Source of the DNA: Dyadobacter pollutisoli
GTDB lineage: Bacteria > Bacteroidota > Bacteroidia > Cytophagales > Spirosomataceae
Direction: 5' to 3'
DNA length: 64,000 nt
Assembly: GCF_026625565.1 (NCBI RefSeq)
Contig: NZ_CP112998.1
Location: 1,986,501-2,050,500 of the forward strand
Made by a program: the position numbers and the translations under genes. The notes beneath the pieces were generated by a model that saw nothing but the letters and a program-made list of their open reading frames with translations, was not told the DNA's origin and did not search any database. Below, one piece after another: positions 51,372 through 59,933 of this stretch; positions within the stretch are counted from its first letter, which is position 1; the number at the start of each line of letters is the position of its first letter.

Positions 51372-52892
51372 ATGTTGACAGTCAATAAGATAACCAAAAA
51401 ATTTCCGGGAGTGATCGCGCTGGAAGATGTTTGTCTGTCCATTGAAGCCGGAAAGGTGACCGCATTGATTGGCGAGAATGGTGCCGGAAAATCTACATTG
51501 ATGAAGATTCTTTCGGGCGTTTACCAGGATTTTGAAGGCGAAATCATTTTTAAAGGCGAACCTGTCAAGTTTTCAAACCCAAGAGACGCGCAGCAAAAGG
51601 GGATTGCTATTATCCATCAGGAACTGAACCTGATCCCGTATCTGACCATATCGGAAAACATATTTCTCGGTCGGGAACTGTTGACCCAATACGGTACTAT
51701 CGACAAAAATCGGATGCGGCGGAAAACGCAGGAACTACTGGATAATCTGAAATTGAAAGTAAACCCGGACACAGCCGTTTACAAGCTGAAAGTAGGACAG
51801 CAACAGATCGTTGAGATCGCCAAAGCATTACTGACGGATGCAGAACTGATCATTATGGACGAGCCTACTTCCGCCATTACCGGTAGCGAGGTAGAGGTGC
51901 TTTTTGGCATTATCGAAGACTTGAAAAAGGCTGGGAAGGCGATCGTGTATGTCTCGCACAAACTCGATGAGCTGTTTCGTATCGCCGATCATTATGTGGT
52001 TTTAAGAGACGGGAAATCCATTGAATCCGGTTCCATGGCCGGGATTACGCAGGAGGAACTGATTCATAAAATGGTTGGCCGTACTATTGCCATGATTAGG
52101 AAAAATAGCGGTGACCGTATTTTTCCTGAACTTCTGAAAGCAAGTGGTATATCTCTTAAACATCCGGCCCGGCCAGGAGAAAATCTGCTGAAAGATATTT
52201 CATTTCATGTGGGCAAAGGTGAGATTGTTGGTATTTTTGGTCTAATGGGCGCCGGACGGACGGAGTTGCTGGAAACTATTTTTGGCTTGCATGCCGGAGC
52301 TTTTTCCGGTCAGATTTCAATGGAAGGTAAATTATTGAAAATCAATTCACCGGCGGACGCTATTCATGCGGGCCTGGCGCTGGTGCCTGAAGATAGAAAA
52401 AAGGACGGATTAGTACTGGGCCTGAACGTGAAAAACAACATTAGCCTGACAACGCTGACCGATCTTGAAAACCTGGGGACGTTAAGTGATTTGAAAGAGA
52501 ACACATTGGCCGATAAATACATTGAAGAGCTTCAAATCAAGACCCCGACCCGTCAGCAAAAAGCAAAAAACCTGAGTGGCGGTAACCAGCAGAAGATCGT
52601 GCTCGCCAAATGGCTGGCTACTAAACCGAAGTTACTGCTGCTCGACGAGCCGACAAGGGGCATTGATGTCCATGCCAAAAGTGAAATTTATAAATTGATT
52701 ATTAAACTGGCCGACGAAGGTTTGGGTATCATCGTCGTGTCCTCGGAGCTGCCCGAAATCCTTGCTGTTTCCGATCGGGTACTGGTAATGGCCGAAGGCA
52801 CATTAACAGCCGAATTTTCAATACTGGAAGCAACAGAAGACGCTATTCTCAGCGCCGCAATCCCTAAATCCATTTACGAAAAACAAGCATGA
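51372..52892 (+). CDS. Sugar ABC transporter double ATP-binding protein (RbsA/XylG-like)
   Basis: 506 residues with two ABC cassettes. First: Walker A GENGAGKSTLMKIL, Q-loop IIHQELNLIPYLTISENIFLG, signature region LKVGQQQIVEIAKALL and Walker B LIIMDEPTSAI. Second: degenerate Walker A GLMGAGRTELLETIFG, LVPEDRKKDGLVLGLNVKNN, signature LSGGNQQKIVLAKWL and Walker B LLLLDEPTRGIDVHAKSEI. This arrangement is that of ribose/xylose-type importers of the carbohydrate uptake CUT2 class. Overlaps the permease gene by 4 bases (ATGA), so translation is coupled. Confidence 0.95.
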   Translation: MLTVNKITKKFPGVIALEDVCLSIEAGKVTALIGENGAGKSTLMKILSGVYQDFEGEIIFKGEPVKFSNPRDAQQKGIAIIHQELNLIPYLTISENIFLGRELLTQYGTIDKNRMRRKTQELLDNLKLKVNPDTAVYKLKVGQQQIVEIAKALLTDAELIIMDEPTSAITGSEVEVLFGIIEDLKKAGKAIVYVSHKLDELFRIADHYVVLRDGKSIESGSMAGITQEELIHKMVGRTIAMIRKNSGDRIFPELLKASGISLKHPARPGENLLKDISFHVGKGEIVGIFGLMGAGRTELLETIFGLHAGAFSGQISMEGKLLKINSPADAIHAGLALVPEDRKKDGLVLGLNVKNNISLTTLTDLENLGTLSDLKENTLADKYIEELQIKTPTRQQKAKNLSGGNQQKIVLAKWLATKPKLLLLDEPTRGIDVHAKSEIYKLIIKLADEGLGIIVVSSELPEILAVSDRVLVMAEGTLTAEFSILEATEDAILSAAIPKSIYEKQA

Positions 52893-53863
52893 ATTTAGCC
52901 ATTTACCGATCCAGACTGCTTCGTTTTCAATCATTAATAGCATTGTTTCTGCTTTGCCTGGGACTCAGTTTGCTGTCAGACAAGTTCCTGAGCGTGTCCA
53001 ACCTTTGGAATGTGATGCGGCAGATCTCGGTCAATATTTGCATTTCGACAGGTATGACATTGATCGTGCTGACCGCAGGTATTGACTTGTCGGTAGGCTC
53101 AGTACTCGCACTTTGTGGGGCCATTACAGCCGGATTGCTCAAAAATGGAATCGAACTGCCGGCTAATAACCTTTACATTGGCTTCACGATTTTGGGTGCT
53201 GTGGTTGCCGGTTTACTTACGGGATCATTGCTGGGCGCATTCAATGGATGGGCGATCACGAAGTTTAAGGTACCGCCTTTCGTTGCAACGCTGGCCATGC
53301 TGACCGTCGCGCGCGGCTTTACGATGCTTTGGACCCAGGGTTTCCCGATCAGCGGGCTGGGTGACCCGTTTTTGTTTTTTGGCACCGGCTGGTTTCTGGC
53401 CATTCCGGTACCGGTCTGGATATCCGGCGCCATTGTTCTGGCTGCCGTTTTTGTCACGGAAAAAACCAGGCTCGGACGGTACATTTATGCGATCGGAGGC
53501 AATGAGAGTGCTTCCAGATTATCCGGTATTAATGTCAACAGGGTCAAAATCATTGTCTACACCATTGCCGGGGCGCTGGCCGCTGTCGGCGGCATCATGG
53601 TCACATCGCGACTGGATTCCGCACAGCCTAACGCTGGCATCAGCTTCGAGTTGGACTCGATAGCTGCGGTAGTGATCGGCGGGACTTCGCTTTCCGGCGG
53701 TCGGGGGAGCATACTGGGCACAGTTCAGGGTGCAATCATTATTGGTGTGTTAAATAACGGCCTGGTCTTACTCAATGTGTCACCATTCTGGCAGCAAGTC
53801 GTGAAAGGAATGGTCATTCTGCTGGCCGTGATTATCGATAAATCCAGTTCACAGAACGACTGA
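52889..53863 (+). CDS. Sugar ABC transporter permease (RbsC-like)
   Basis: 324 residues with 9-10 hydrophobic segments. Family motifs: FQSLIALFLLCLGLSLLSDKFLSVSNLWNVMRQISVNICISTGMTLIVLTAGIDLSVGS (key block MTLIVLTAGIDLSVGSVLAL), FNGWAITKFKVPPFVATLAML, RYIYAIGGNESASRLSGINV and SIAAVVIGGTSLSGGRGSI. These are characteristic of BPD_transp_2 permeases for pentoses and hexoses. Final gene of the ABC unit; it ends 2 bases before the WG-repeat gene on the other strand. Confidence 0.95.
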   Translation: MNLAIYRSRLLRFQSLIALFLLCLGLSLLSDKFLSVSNLWNVMRQISVNICISTGMTLIVLTAGIDLSVGSVLALCGAITAGLLKNGIELPANNLYIGFTILGAVVAGLLTGSLLGAFNGWAITKFKVPPFVATLAMLTVARGFTMLWTQGFPISGLGDPFLFFGTGWFLAIPVPVWISGAIVLAAVFVTEKTRLGRYIYAIGGNESASRLSGINVNRVKIIVYTIAGALAAVGGIMVTSRLDSAQPNAGISFELDSIAAVVIGGTSLSGGRGSILGTVQGAIIIGVLNNGLVLLNVSPFWQQVVKGMVILLAVIIDKSSSQND

Positions 53864-53865
53864 AA

Positions 53866-55203
53866 TCACTTCTTTTTAGCTGCCGTTTTACGTGCCCGGG
53901 CAGCCTGTACCCTCTTGAACAACAGTCCATTGATCCAGATGAACAGCATTACTCCCAGAATAATAAAAACCGCATTGAGCTTATAGGAAAAGCCTACAAA
54001 ACTTTCCTTGCCCTTCATCGATAGCTGGTACCTGAGCCATGAGCGCTCAACGGTTGTAGTGGTGCGGTCAAAAGGCAGCGCGTCGTCGTAAATGGGTTCG
54101 GTAATAAACTTCCCGGTAGTGTCAATGTAGCCATATTTGCCGTCGAGCCTGACCATGGAAATGCCATGATTGTAGTAGGATGCGAAATCGTATTTCAGCG
54201 GGGTCCTGATTTTTCCTGACTTGTCAATGTGGCCAAATTTGCCATTGATCGCTACTGCCGAGCGATCTTCACCAGTAAAACCTGTGGCTTCGTCGTAAAG
54301 AAAATCAATCTTTACCTTGCCCGTTTTATCAATACATCCCCATTTGCCATTCTTTTTGACCCAAAACAAACCGGCAGTAGGTTTTCGTGTGTCGGTATAT
54401 TCAAATGGCACAACGAGGTCGCCGGTGAAAGGGCTCACATATCCGTATTTATCTCCGTAACGCACGCGTTCAAGGCCTTGTCCCGAAAATTTGTAGGTCG
54501 GATCAATGTCGTCGAGCGCTACCGGAACGCGCAGGATCATGTTTTTGTCAATAATCCCGTATTTGCCCTGGAAATTGAAATGATAAATATTTTTCGACTT
54601 GTTGATCCTGTCCTCGTCGAACTTACTGAAATTCCAATTAAGCAAAAACATGTCCCTCCCTCTCCACCAGATTACGTCTTCCCGGGTATCCTGATTGCAG
54701 AGGTATTCTACGGCTGCTTTGGAAATAAGGAAATCATTTTTATAATATTTGATGGGTATTTCGTACAACAATTTGCCGGTGCTGTCGAGGTAGGAAAGGC
54801 CAAATTGCTTGCCTACGGTATAAATAACCCATGTTTTTCCATCTCTGAATTTATCGGTCGCTATATATTTTGCGGGAATAACAACTTCGCCTTTTCGGTT
54901 GATAAATCCGTGACGTCCCTGATTTTGACCTGATTGGAAAGAAGCAAACTCAGCGAGGCCACCTGAGAATTCACCAATATCACGATAAGCCGGTGTGAGT
55001 TTTTTGCCGTTGGCGTCGACGAGGAAAGCTTCGTAAGATTTACAAGGTATCGCTACCTTTTTGACTACATAAATCCCATTGTATTCATGGTACTCGGTAT
55101 ATTGTTGTAGCCACGGTTTCGAAGATCCGGGCTGTCCCCATGTCGCATTACAACTTACAAACAATACTATAATAGCTAAATTGCGCACAGCCGATCGAAG
55201 CAT
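53866..55203 (-). CDS. WG-repeat protein with C-terminal membrane anchor
   Basis: 445 residues; signal-like N-terminus (AVRNLAIIVLFVSCNATWGQ). About nine WG-type repeats of 25-50 residues, each with a G-K-W/Y/F-G-x-I/Y-D/N pattern: KYGIIDKNMILRVPVALDDIDP, KYGYVSPFTGDLVVPFEYTDT, KWGCIDKTGKVKIDFLYDEAT, KFGHIDKSGKIRTPLKYDFAS and KYGYIDTTGKFITEPIYDDAL. A transmembrane helix (AVFIILGVMLFIWINGLLF) and a basic tail (RVQAARARKTAAKKK) end the protein. Domains of this type appear in surface or periplasmic proteins of Bacteroidota and probably form a beta structure for binding. Function unknown. Convergent with the ABC permease. Confidence 0.85.
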   Translation of the reverse strand: MLRSAVRNLAIIVLFVSCNATWGQPGSSKPWLQQYTEYHEYNGIYVVKKVAIPCKSYEAFLVDANGKKLTPAYRDIGEFSGGLAEFASFQSGQNQGRHGFINRKGEVVIPAKYIATDKFRDGKTWVIYTVGKQFGLSYLDSTGKLLYEIPIKYYKNDFLISKAAVEYLCNQDTREDVIWWRGRDMFLLNWNFSKFDEDRINKSKNIYHFNFQGKYGIIDKNMILRVPVALDDIDPTYKFSGQGLERVRYGDKYGYVSPFTGDLVVPFEYTDTRKPTAGLFWVKKNGKWGCIDKTGKVKIDFLYDEATGFTGEDRSAVAINGKFGHIDKSGKIRTPLKYDFASYYNHGISMVRLDGKYGYIDTTGKFITEPIYDDALPFDRTTTTVERSWLRYQLSMKGKESFVGFSYKLNAVFIILGVMLFIWINGLLFKRVQAARARKTAAKKK

Positions 55204-55371
55204 TCAAAAATGGGTTTTGGTCAGTACCTTGTTAATCGTCAGCTACGAATATACCTAATACGCTTATTTTAGCCCAATATTTAGTGGTCGGGATTGAAAA
55301 GTTATGCGTAGGTGAGCATAAAATGATTTATTCAAAAAATTGCCATAAATTGAAATGACATTGTTACACCC

Positions 55372-56529
55372 ATGATACCCGAATCGAAAAGCGACCAGTT
55401 TTACTCACGTCTGCCGGTAAACCATATTCCGCTCAGCGACCTGCTGCTGGAAGAACATTTGTTTTATCATGTGCCCGACAATTGGCATGTGATCGTGACT
55501 GACATTAAAAATTCAACAGCCGCGGTGCAGAATGGGTTGCATGAAACTGTAAACCTTATTGCCACTGGAAGCATTGTTACCGTCTTGAATATTGCATTCA
55601 AAGCAGGTATCACTATTCCATTTTTCTTCGGGGGCGACGGTGCTACATTTATACTGCCCTCTTCCATTATCGATCTGGTAATGAGGGGATTGTTATTATA
55701 CAAAAACAACACACGTGATAATTTCGACCTGGAACTTCGCGTGGGGGAGGTTTCCGTGACTGATATATATGGAGAGGGACATGATCTGAAAATCACCAAA
55801 TTAAGAGCTTCTGGCACGCTTTCGATTCCCGTTGTGATCGGCAATGGATTAAACTACGCAGAAAAAATCATTAAAGGAGAAAGTTATCTCCTGGCGACGC
55901 TAATGGCTGTCGGTGATGAGCTCGATCTCAGCGGAATGCAATGCCGGTGGGACAAAATCGCACCGCCCGAAAACACTCAGGAAGTGGTGACGCTGCTTGT
56001 GGTGGGCACCGGAAAAGTAAAACAGCAGGAGGCCTTTAGCAAAGTAATGCGGCATCTGGACGACATATATGGGACACCGGAAAAACGTCAGCCGATATCG
56101 GTTTCGAAGCTAAGATGGAAAACTACATTTAACAAAATGGAGCTCGAAATGTTGGTGAGACTGGGGAAGATCAATTTGTTGAGAGTACTCGGATCGTGGC
56201 TAACCGCCCTGACAGGCTACGTTTATTTTCAGACTTCAAGAGGAAAAAGTTATCTGACACACCTGGTGGAAATGTCCGATACACTCGTCATGGATGGCAA
56301 AATTAATACGGTGATATCGGGTACGGAGGGCCAGCGATTGGAGTTACAGGCTGTTTTGGATCAATTGGAGGAAAGCGGTGAGATTTTGTACGGGTTGTTC
56401 GTGAGCGGCGAGTCCGTCATGTCATGTTATGTGCGCGACCTGAAAGACGGTCACATTCATTTTGTTGATGGATCGGAAGGAGGTTATACCAAAGCTGCCG
56501 GTATGCTGAAACTTAAATTGAAGAAATAG
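55372..56529 (+). CDS. DUF3095 protein, nucleotide-cyclase-like fold
   Basis: 385 residues, no signal peptide, apparently cytoplasmic. The opening FYSRLPVNHIPLSDLLLEEHLF and VIVTDIKNSTAAVQNGLHETVNLIA (with Asp44), followed by FFFGGDGATFILPSSI (GGDG at 87-90), match the DUF3095 family. The D-x-K-N-S-T and G-G-D-G arrangement resembles the metal-binding sites of class III nucleotide cyclases and GGDEF-like enzymes, so a cyclase-type activity has been suggested by fold but is not known to me as proven. The 3' end overlaps the LanB-type gene on the opposite strand by 17 bases. Not in the RiPP operon. Confidence 0.8.
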   Translation: MIPESKSDQFYSRLPVNHIPLSDLLLEEHLFYHVPDNWHVIVTDIKNSTAAVQNGLHETVNLIATGSIVTVLNIAFKAGITIPFFFGGDGATFILPSSIIDLVMRGLLLYKNNTRDNFDLELRVGEVSVTDIYGEGHDLKITKLRASGTLSIPVVIGNGLNYAEKIIKGESYLLATLMAVGDELDLSGMQCRWDKIAPPENTQEVVTLLVVGTGKVKQQEAFSKVMRHLDDIYGTPEKRQPISVSKLRWKTTFNKMELEMLVRLGKINLLRVLGSWLTALTGYVYFQTSRGKSYLTHLVEMSDTLVMDGKINTVISGTEGQRLELQAVLDQLEESGEILYGLFVSGESVMSCYVRDLKDGHIHFVDGSEGGYTKAAGMLKLKLKK

Positions 56530-59500
56530 CTTTGGAAAGACCTGAAACCGGTTTGTTTGTCTGCCGTTTTCTGGCCAAAATAGCGTCATAATGCTTGAAT
56601 AAACAGTGATAAAGCATTAATTCATACACACGCTGTTTGAAGGGAAAAATACGGTTGACCGACATATGGATCAGGCTGCAAAGTATGTTCTCCCGATCCT
56701 TTTCTTCTAGGGTAACCTGTTTCAGGAGGTCTGCCTGATTGTCCTGCCGACTTCTGTCAAATGGTTGCAAAAGGTGCTGGATATTCAATTTATTTTGCTG
56801 GTACCTCGCATTCAGCTTTTTACGGAGTGCGGGGCCTCCTTTGAATTCGGTGAAAAAACCTTCTTTCAGCTTTTCGAGCAAAGCGTGTCGCCGTGCTATT
56901 GAATAACCAGCATCGCTCAGAAGTTTATCTGTTTTTTGAATACCGAATAAGAAGCGCTCATTTTCATCGCGGTTGTAGTCGGCCAGAAAATGCAATGTGT
57001 CCAGCGAATCGATCTGGAATAATTTTTCGCAGGTTTCGATTTGGTTCCAGCCATAGCGTTCCAGTTCACGGCAATAGGTATCCGTTTGAATGTCGTGAAT
57101 GATTTCTGCCTGTATCTGCGACGCTAGCGCGGTGTGTATGATTTCAAAGACCTGCCGATCAAACCGCGTGTTTGGATCACCAAGGAAACGCAACCGAAAA
57201 TGAGAGTCAGGATCTTTGTAGCGAATAAAGAAGAACTGCTGAATGACCTGATCTTCCAGCAATTGGCAAATCAATGGATATAAAATGCTGATCAACGACG
57301 ATTCATTGGATTTTTCGCCCGTGTACAATTTCATGAACAGCCATTCGCTACCGAGCGGGAAATGCTGTTTGGGCAACTCATAGTCAGGTAATGAAAATCC
57401 GGGAATGGGTGACACGTCAGGATTGCTGAATGGAAAAACGAATTCGCTGACGAACCGCTCTTGGCCATTGGTAATCCAGCAATTTTCGGAGGTGCCCAGA
57501 AATTCCATGATCCTCACCGTTTCGCTTTTCCGGCATATTTCCATCAGCAGATTCACTGACTCCGGAATATCTGTATTAATAAACAATTCATTGTCAGCCG
57601 AGGCGACCGCGAAATAATCAGGCAAACCGAGCTCCCTGATGGCAGAAATGAAGTCTGTAATGTCTTTTTCTTTCAAATCTTTGGACTGCAAAAGCCACAT
57701 TTCCCTGCTGACAATTAGCTTTTGGTAACTGATACGCGGCAAATGGCGTTGTGTTTGTAGAATTCCCCAGTCCCAAACCACATTAAGATTAGCATCCTGA
57801 TCCTGCAAATCACATAAAAAACGATAAACGGGAAGTCCCTTCCGATAGTTATGCATGCTGGAAAGCCTTGGAATAATGCGTTTGTTCAATCGCTTTGATC
57901 TCAAAACAATTTCACCATTGCGTACCGAGACCATTAGATCGCTTACCAAAATTTGAAACGGTTCTTGCACACTTGCCTGGCCCAGGTATGGGATCTGGTA
58001 GGCGTACAGATTTGGCCTGGTAAGAATGTTTCCTGCCTTATTATCAGGATAGTGAATGATTTCAGCGAAGATAACTTCGGGATGTTTCTGCTCTTCGGAT
58101 TGGGTACAAGTGACCAATTGCTCTTCCAAACCAGGAATTCCATCAGCAAAACGGCACATCATATTCACTGCCGACGGACCCTGGCATGCGAGGAGATTGA
58201 ACAAAAACTGACCGTTGTCGACGGCCTGTGCCGACTCTGCAATGATATTTCCGAAAACAAAAAAACTGCTTGCATTGCGCTGAGCAGAGCTCTTTTGTTT
58301 CTCAATCGCTTCTAGATCATTGTCCGTAAGAATTACTTCTTTCTCACCATTTCTTAAGGCTGTGGAATACTTTTCAATAATCAACTGTTGCCACCAACTA
58401 TCTTGTACTGAGCGTTGCTTTTCCTGTACGGGCAGATCCAGGTCGTCGATCATAGGCGAATACCCGAGACCAAGCGCGGAACTTTCGCCGTAGCCAACAC
58501 CGATGTCGTCGTCCAGAGCTAATGAGAGGGGCACTTCACGTTCATTAAATCTCTTTAAAAATCTCTTTTTAAATTCCTGTAGATCTTCCGGCAAGCGGCT
58601 TTGGTTGAGTACCATTACCTTGCTGATCAGTTCACCGATTTCGGTAATAACGATCTCATCGAGCTGGTTTTGTACCGGATAAAAGTATGAATCTACTTTA
58701 AGAATGTTCGGTTTTTCAGGATTGATCCCGATGCTGGCAAGCTCTGACTGTAATGCGCCATGCATTGCCACAAGACTTGCTTCTTTTTGAGAAAGCCGCT
58801 GCATTCGCCGGAGTTTGATAACTATATCTTCCGTATTATTAAGCAGTTCGACTCGTGAGATCAGTTCCGAAAAATTATTGCGACCAGCTACCCTTGGCCC
58901 GATGTCGAATTCAAGAATCTGGTGGTCAATGAGGAGATCAATGAATTCAAGGGATTCTTCACATTCATTCCCGTGCGAGGCCAAGGTGAGCACGAGCTGG
59001 GGAATGGTAGCGCCGGATCTTGCACGGTCTAATATAAGTGACAGGGCTTCGGAATATTCCAGTGCACTGATGAAATATTGATTTTGAGCATTGTTGCGTA
59101 CGAACTCAATGTACCGATAGTTGTTGTTGCCGGCCTGATATAGGGATGTGTTCGGATATAGTTTAAACTGTTTGCGGGTATCGGAGCATGTTTTTAACCA
59201 GTTGCCGATAGCAGTCAGCAATTCAATGTCAATCGACGCCTTTTTAATTTGTTGCTCAGAAGGGGCCAAAAGCACATTGGTACCAGTTTGAATGGTTCCG
59301 ACGGCGCACGCGGAAAACAAACCAAAAGGCGTACAGCGCGTGGCTGTACGGGTCAGGTATTTGTATAGCGTATTGAGTAGTTGATTTTTTTCAGTGATTT
59401 CTTCACCGCTGAGCCAGCGTTCCAGCCTGTCGTATAAAGAAGGAGAGGCGATTAGTATCGCCTCCCTTAACAGCAAATCACCCATATAGTAACCCATTAA

Positions 59501-59605
59501 AAGTTCTTCGGAAGATCTGTCTGTGCGCTGTTGATGAAATTTGTTGAGTTGGTCAATCGACCTGGCTGGTCTTCGGATCAGATAAAAGCCGAGGTGATTT
59601 ATCAT
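56513..59605 (-). CDS. LanB-type lantibiotic dehydratase with fused SpaB_C elimination domain
   Basis: 1,030 residues, the full length of class I LanB enzymes. The glutamylation domain has RTATRCTPFGLFSACAVG at 86-103 (Arg86, Arg90 and the TPFGLF block, as in NisB). The C-terminal thiopeptide-type/SpaB_C elimination domain starts at about 744 (HFPLGSEWLFMKLYTG) and includes IRYKDPDSHFRLRFLG at about 791-806 and YCRELERYG at about 844-852, the RY-x-DP-x-x-H-x-R-x-R and E-x-E-RYG elements. NisB has RYGG there; here it is RYGWNQ. Such enzymes use glutamyl-tRNA to dehydrate Ser and Thr in a precursor peptide. A 47-residue precursor gene lies 35 bases upstream on the same strand. No LanC gene in the window. 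Confidence 0.93.
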   Translation of the reverse strand: MINHLGFYLIRRPARSIDQLNKFHQQRTDRSSEELLMGYYMGDLLLREAILIASPSLYDRLERWLSGEEITEKNQLLNTLYKYLTRTATRCTPFGLFSACAVGTIQTGTNVLLAPSEQQIKKASIDIELLTAIGNWLKTCSDTRKQFKLYPNTSLYQAGNNNYRYIEFVRNNAQNQYFISALEYSEALSLILDRARSGATIPQLVLTLASHGNECEESLEFIDLLIDHQILEFDIGPRVAGRNNFSELISRVELLNNTEDIVIKLRRMQRLSQKEASLVAMHGALQSELASIGINPEKPNILKVDSYFYPVQNQLDEIVITEIGELISKVMVLNQSRLPEDLQEFKKRFLKRFNEREVPLSLALDDDIGVGYGESSALGLGYSPMIDDLDLPVQEKQRSVQDSWWQQLIIEKYSTALRNGEKEVILTDNDLEAIEKQKSSAQRNASSFFVFGNIIAESAQAVDNGQFLFNLLACQGPSAVNMMCRFADGIPGLEEQLVTCTQSEEQKHPEVIFAEIIHYPDNKAGNILTRPNLYAYQIPYLGQASVQEPFQILVSDLMVSVRNGEIVLRSKRLNKRIIPRLSSMHNYRKGLPVYRFLCDLQDQDANLNVVWDWGILQTQRHLPRISYQKLIVSREMWLLQSKDLKEKDITDFISAIRELGLPDYFAVASADNELFINTDIPESVNLLMEICRKSETVRIMEFLGTSENCWITNGQERFVSEFVFPFSNPDVSPIPGFSLPDYELPKQHFPLGSEWLFMKLYTGEKSNESSLISILYPLICQLLEDQVIQQFFFIRYKDPDSHFRLRFLGDPNTRFDRQVFEIIHTALASQIQAEIIHDIQTDTYCRELERYGWNQIETCEKLFQIDSLDTLHFLADYNRDENERFLFGIQKTDKLLSDAGYSIARRHALLEKLKEGFFTEFKGGPALRKKLNARYQQNKLNIQHLLQPFDRSRQDNQADLLKQVTLEEKDRENILCSLIHMSVNRIFPFKQRVYELMLYHCLFKHYDAILARKRQTNKPVSGLSKAISSI

Positions 59606-59640
59606 TTGACATAATGGCTGGCTAACAGATGATTAAGAAA

Positions 59641-59784
59641 TTAAAGTAATCTACATATTGGTGTACTTTGAACTGACGTGTCCATATCTGTGCCTATTCC
59701 ACAAATAGGTTTGGCTGGTGTAATATTCATAAGCCGTTCTTTTTTCAATACCAGTCTGTTGACCGGTTTCGATTGTCTGGTCAT
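59641..59784 (-). CDS. Putative lanthipeptide-like RiPP precursor (47 residues, too short for standard calls)
   Basis: ATG 59784 to TAA 59641-59643, lying between the sensor kinase gene and the LanB gene, same strand, 35 bases before LanB. The N-terminus MTRQSKPVNR is basic; LVLKKERLMNIT (residues 11-22) is the typical Bacteroidota precursor leader motif of the form L-x-L-K-K-E-x-L-x-x-L. The remainder has Thr22, Cys28, Thr32, Thr36, Ser37, Ser40, Thr41 and Cys44, with a repeated P-I-C: KPIC and TPIC, so thioether rings such as Thr22-Cys28 and Thr41-Cys44 are possible. No Gly-Gly cleavage site is obvious. Codons and position are clean. It is probably the substrate of the LanB; product and activity unknown. 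Confidence 0.72.
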   Translation of the reverse strand: MTRQSKPVNRLVLKKERLMNITPAKPICGIGTDMDTSVQSTPICRLL

Positions 59785-59820
59785 TTTTAGGGTTAGTAAA
59801 TTAAGGAGATAGTGGTGTGT

Positions 59821-59847
59821 ACAGCAGAGCGTATTAATCTCTGCTGT
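59821..59847. promoter_or_regulatory. 9-bp perfect inverted repeat before the precursor gene
   Basis: ACAGCAGAG (59821-59829) and CTCTGCTGT (59839-59847) pair around CGTATTAAT. It lies 37 bases upstream of the precursor start and 86 bases after the sensor kinase stop. No T-run follows on either strand, so it may be a protein-binding site, an mRNA end-stabiliser or an attenuator element separating regulator genes from the precursor and LanB. Confidence 0.45.
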
Positions 59848-59933
59848 GAAAGTAGAGAATAGGGGAAATTGTTGGTAATTATTTAGACCAATGAGGTGGT
59901 AATTTCGACCAATGAAGCCTTTTTGAAGATCAA

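Noticed and set aside
59821..59847. Intrinsic terminator for the sensor kinase gene
   Set aside because: The stem is only 9 bp with no T tract on either strand; listed as a regulatory repeat instead.
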